Part shown: piece by piece, positions 6,470 through 9,125 of the stretch
Numbering within the stretch: the first letter of the stretch is position 1
How the letters are laid out: every line of letters starts with the position of its first letter
NCBI GenBank assembly: GCA_913059105.1
Contig: CAJXRL010000093.1
Span: 1 to 9,125 of the forward strand
DNA length: 9,125 nt
DNA from: an uncultured Flavobacteriales bacterium
GTDB lineage: Bacteria; Bacteroidota; Bacteroidia; Flavobacteriales_E; Vicingaceae
Direction: 5' to 3'
Translations under genes and position numbers: made by a program
The notes under the pieces: generated by a model
The model's database searches: none
Seen by the model: only the letters and a program-made list of their open reading frames with translations
What the model was told of the DNA's origin: nothing

Positions 6470-6501
6470 TTAAGGTTAACTTAGCGGCAAAACCACCTTA
6501 A
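6470..6501 (+). promoter_or_regulatory. Inverted repeat abutting the hydrolase-OsmC start codon
   Basis: TTAAGGT (6470-6476) and ACCTTAA (6495-6501) are exact reverse complements with an 18-nt spacer. The second arm includes the A of the ATG. In the mRNA this would fold over the ribosome landing zone. Seven-base arms in AT-rich sequence can arise by chance. No -33/-7 promoter for this gene could be resolved in the 131-bp gap, and no Shine-Dalgarno is seen. Confidence 0.3.
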
Positions 6502-7712
6502 TGAAATCTCAACAATTCAGCTTTACCAATAAAAATGGCTACAAATTAAGTGCTCAAATAGAATTTCCAGTAGATCAAAAGCCATCGGCTTTTGCCATTT
6601 TTGCGCACTGTTTTACTTGTTCTAAAAACCTACTAGCCATTAAACACATTAGTCGAGGATTAACATCAAAAGGCATTGCTGTTCTGTTGTTTGATTTTAC
6701 TGGTTTAGGCGGAAGCGAGGGAGAATTTGAAAGCACTACATTCACCTCTAACATACAAGATGTTTTTGCAGCGGCTGACTTTTTAACTAAAAATTACGAA
6801 GCACCAAAAATTATCATTGGTCATTCACTAGGCGGTGCCGCAGCTTTATTTGCTGGCTCTCAACTTGAGAGCATTGAAGCGGTAGTGACTATAGGAGCAC
6901 CTTTTGACCCTTACCATGTTATTAAGTTGCTTTCAGAAAAAGTTGACGAAATAAAAGAAAACGGAAAAGCGACCGTCAACATTGGTGGCAGGCCTTTTAC
7001 CATTGCCAAAAGCTTCATTGATGATTTAGAAAATCACCAACCGGAAGAAGTAGCAAAAAAACTACGAAAGGCATTGTTGATTTTACATTCCCCACAAGAT
7101 ACGACGGTAGGAATTGAGAATGCAGCAAAATTGTATGCTGCAGCAATTCACCCAAAAAGTTTTATCTCTTTAGTTGGTGCTGACCATTTGCTCAGCAAAA
7201 GAGCAGACTCTAGTTATGCTGGAAATATGATTGCTGCTTGGGTAGAAAAATACTTGAACCCTGAGAATAAAAAAGCTCCTTTAAAAAGCAGAAGTCAAGT
7301 AGTTGCCAAAACGGAACAAGGCAGTTACACCACGGAAATAAAAGCAGGTAGCCATCATTTTTTAGCAGATGAACCAGAAGAAGTTGGTGGTGCAGATTTG
7401 GGCCCATCGCCTTATGAGTTGTTGAGCTCTGGCTTAGCTGCTTGTACTTCTATGACTTTGCACATGTATGCTGCTCGAAAAAAATGGGATTTACAGGAAG
7501 CAATCGTTCACGTTGACCATAACAAAGATTATAAGCAGGATTGCGAGGATTGTGAAAAATCAAATTCGAAAATTGACATTTTTGACCGTAAAATTGAATT
7601 GAAAGGAGATTTGGATGAGGAACAAAAACAAAGATTGCTTGTGATAGCTGATAAATGTCCAGTTCACAAAACCTTGCATGCAGAAGTTATCGTTAAAACG
7701 GAACTGGTTTAA
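6501..7712 (+). CDS. Bifunctional alpha/beta hydrolase-OsmC family fusion protein
   Basis: Two domains share one 403-aa chain. Residues ~1-252 are an alpha/beta hydrolase with nucleophile elbow GHSLGG (Ser109), D200 in HSPQDTTV and H229 in VGADHLL, a full Ser-Asp-His triad. Residues ~263-403 are an OsmC/Ohr-like domain. GPSPYELLSSGLAACTSMTL carries the first active cysteine, C315, and DKCPVHKTL the second, C386. The spacing and motifs match the OsmC peroxidase fold, which reduces organic hydroperoxides through a Cys pair. The order hydrolase-then-OsmC is a known fusion architecture (recall). A possible role is hydrolysing an ester and reducing a hydroperoxide on the same substrate (inference). 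An extra C348-x2-C351 pair sits in an insertion between the two active cysteines. It is cytoplasmic with no signal peptide. It is divergent from tpx and its stop shares TTAA with the convergent helicase. Confidence 0.94.
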   Translation: MKSQQFSFTNKNGYKLSAQIEFPVDQKPSAFAIFAHCFTCSKNLLAIKHISRGLTSKGIAVLLFDFTGLGGSEGEFESTTFTSNIQDVFAAADFLTKNYEAPKIIIGHSLGGAAALFAGSQLESIEAVVTIGAPFDPYHVIKLLSEKVDEIKENGKATVNIGGRPFTIAKSFIDDLENHQPEEVAKKLRKALLILHSPQDTTVGIENAAKLYAAAIHPKSFISLVGADHLLSKRADSSYAGNMIAAWVEKYLNPENKKAPLKSRSQVVAKTEQGSYTTEIKAGSHHFLADEPEEVGGADLGPSPYELLSSGLAACTSMTLHMYAARKKWDLQEAIVHVDHNKDYKQDCEDCEKSNSKIDIFDRKIELKGDLDEEQKQRLLVIADKCPVHKTLHAEVIVKTELV

Positions 7713-9078
7713 TCGAAAAACTGATCGTTAAAATTCACCAAATACAAGCGCTCGGTAGCTCTTGTAACGGCAGTATATAACCATCTAGCATATTCAGTAT
7801 CTAACATCTCTTCGGTAAGGTAACCTTGGTCAACAAAGACAGCTTTCCATTGCCCACCTTGAGATTTATGGCAGGTCACCGCATAACCAAACTTAACTTG
7901 CAGAGCATTAAAGTAAGGGTTCTGTTTCAGAAGTTCCATCTTCATGCGCTTGTTGGGTACCTCGGCATAATCTTCCAAGACAGTTTCATACAAACGTTGG
8001 CTGTCTTCTTTGGACAAAGAAGGTGCTTCTGAGTGAATGGAGTCCAATAAAAGCTTAACATCTATTGGTTGTAATTGCGGATAGTCAATTAATCGAACAG
8101 TTGCATTCAAAAATCGAAATCCATACAACTCTTCAATGTTGCCCATCCTCATCACCTCTGCTACATCTCCGTTTGCAACAAAACTGACAGGTGACTTTTC
8201 ATCTAACCAAAAATAGTTGTTCTTAACTACCATCAAATAATCTCCAGTGGCAATCTCATCGTCCAAATCTTTAATCCGAACTCTTATTTGCTGATTAAAA
8301 ATATTGGCTCTTTTGTTTGACCGAGTAATTACGATGGTATCATCTGCTCCGTATTTTGAATAACACGTATGTAGTTCGTCTTCCAGTTCTAATCCATCTA
8401 TTCGCTTAACATCGTTAAAATCGTTGAGATCAAATTTTAATACAGGCTTTTTCTCTTGGGTCTGATTTCGTATTAACGTAGCATTGTGCAATATTCCTGA
8501 CTCTAATGCTTGACGCATAACTTGAGACAATTCAACCCCTTTTAATTTCAAATAGTAATTTGACATTAAATACTTAGGATCTAGAGCAGGACTCAGCAAC
8601 TTACCTACAGGAGGCAGTTGAGCAATGTCTCCAATGAAAACGAGTCGGCAATTTTTCCCACCAAAAACGTATTCTATTAAATCGTCTAGTAAGCTCTGTT
8701 CATGGGCTCCACCGTCAGAAATCATCGAAGCCTCGTCTATAATAAAAATCGTATTTGTATGAAGGTTAGCTCCTAATTTAAAGTGAGTTTGCCCATCCTT
8801 TCCTCGTTCACTTTGATAGATTTTTTTATGAATTGTAAAGGCCGGTTTCTTTGAAAAATTAGAAAGTACCTTCGCCGCTCTTCCAGTTGGCGCCAATAGG
8901 ACAGATTTTAATTGAAAATCCGGGAAGGTTTTAATCATTGCAGCAATGGCAGTAGTTTTTCCAGTTCCTGCATAGCCTCGGATAATAAACCCAGCTCTTT
9001 CTGCGTTCTGAAACAGAAAACGTTCCATACGCTCCACCAAATCAACTTGATCGGAGGTTGGAACACCAGGTAAAAAAC
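7709..9078 (-). CDS. RecD-like superfamily 1 ATP-dependent DNA helicase, N-terminus truncated
   Basis: This is a 5'-3' SF1B (RecD/Dda-type) helicase probably acting in DNA repair or replication restart. Numbering from the TTG at 9040: Walker A GYAGTGKTT 22-30, motif Ia LLAPTGRAAKVL 48-59, Walker B IIDEAS 100-105, motif III FIGDIAQLPPVG 135-146, a UvrD_C_2-like TCHKSQG at 389-395, and motif VI YTAVTRA 422-428 with arginine finger R427. All core motifs are intact. That TTG is not a credible start: the frame stays open to the adapter junction, and the preceding residues (FLPGVPTSDQVDLVERM) resemble the N-terminal PTxxQ motif of the family. The true start lies beyond the insert, with perhaps 10-30 residues missing. 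It lacks the long N-terminal region of RecD2 and is too short for RecBCD RecD, so no gene symbol is given. Confidence 0.93.
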
Positions 9079-9125
9079 CTGTCTCTTATACACATCTCCG
9101 AGCCCACGAGACAGGCAGAAATCTC
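9079..9125 (-). other. Illumina Nextera i7 adapter (reverse orientation), not genomic
   Basis: CTGTCTCTTATACACATCT (9079-9097) is the Tn5 mosaic end, 9098-9112 is the complement of the read-2 stem, 9113-9120 (AGGCAGAA) is the index, and 9121-9125 (ATCTC) begins the P7 complement. It is the exact reverse complement of bases 1-45 plus two further P7 bases. The resulting ~45-bp terminal inverted repeat of the window is therefore artificial. Confidence 0.98.

Noticed and set aside
7689..7733. Ten-base direct repeat ATCGTTAAAA on both sides of the convergent stops.
   Set aside because: Only two copies in AT-rich coding sequence, with no target-site duplication or inserted element between them.
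7709..9078. RecD subunit of RecBCD, or a defence-system helicase.
   Set aside because: The length (~460 aa) and motif order fit a stand-alone RecD-like helicase. No recB, recC or defence genes are adjacent.
1..9125. Terminal inverted repeats suggesting a transposon or linear plasmid.
   Set aside because: The repeats are exactly the Nextera adapter with index and P7 bases, and no transposase or replication gene is present.

Overview
The window reads as a low-GC (about 36-38% by eye) chromosomal fragment of a Bacteroidota bacterium, most likely from the Flavobacteriales/Cytophagales part of the phylum. The evidence is a DUF5723-type outer-membrane barrel, a surface-lipoprotein signal with acidic residues just after the lipid cysteine, a Bacteroidota-type RNase HII, a hydrolase-OsmC fusion, and start sites without Shine-Dalgarno sequences. 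Finer taxonomy is not supported. Both ends are not genomic: bases 1-45 and 9079-9125 are the two orientations of the same Illumina Nextera i7 adapter with the same 8-base index. The biological insert is therefore 46-9078 (9033 bp), and the first and last genes are cut by the ends of the insert.

Layout. (a) 46-1256, plus strand: the C-terminal half of a GT4-family glycosyltransferase, overlapping by 4 nt an rnhB gene (RNase HII) that starts with TTG. (b) 1353-5111, plus: a two-gene unit, 3 nt apart, encoding a 560-aa predicted surface lipoprotein of unrecognised function and a 690-aa DUF5723-like outer-membrane barrel with an unusual ~250-residue charged, disordered tail. It ends in a strong UUCG-tetraloop terminator (5134-5160). 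(c) 5172-5840, plus: a small alpha/beta hydrolase starting 11 nt after that terminator. (d) 5860-7712: a divergent redox pair, tpx (minus) and an alpha/beta hydrolase-OsmC fusion (plus), sharing a 131-bp intergenic region that carries short inverted repeats. (e) 7709-9078, minus: a RecD-like superfamily 1 helicase cut at its N-terminus, converging on the OsmC fusion so that both stop codons lie within one TTAA.

How the genes may work together. The lipoprotein and barrel are probably co-transcribed and both go to the outer membrane, so a physical or assembly partnership is plausible but unproven. Tpx and the OsmC domain are both cysteine-based peroxide-reducing families, so the divergent pair looks like a peroxide or organic-hydroperoxide defence locus. 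RNase HII and the helicase are separate nucleic-acid maintenance functions. I see no tRNA, rRNA, CRISPR array, insertion sequence, prophage or defence island. The region is mostly ordinary core and envelope genome. The least-described part is the lipoprotein/barrel pair with its repetitive tail.
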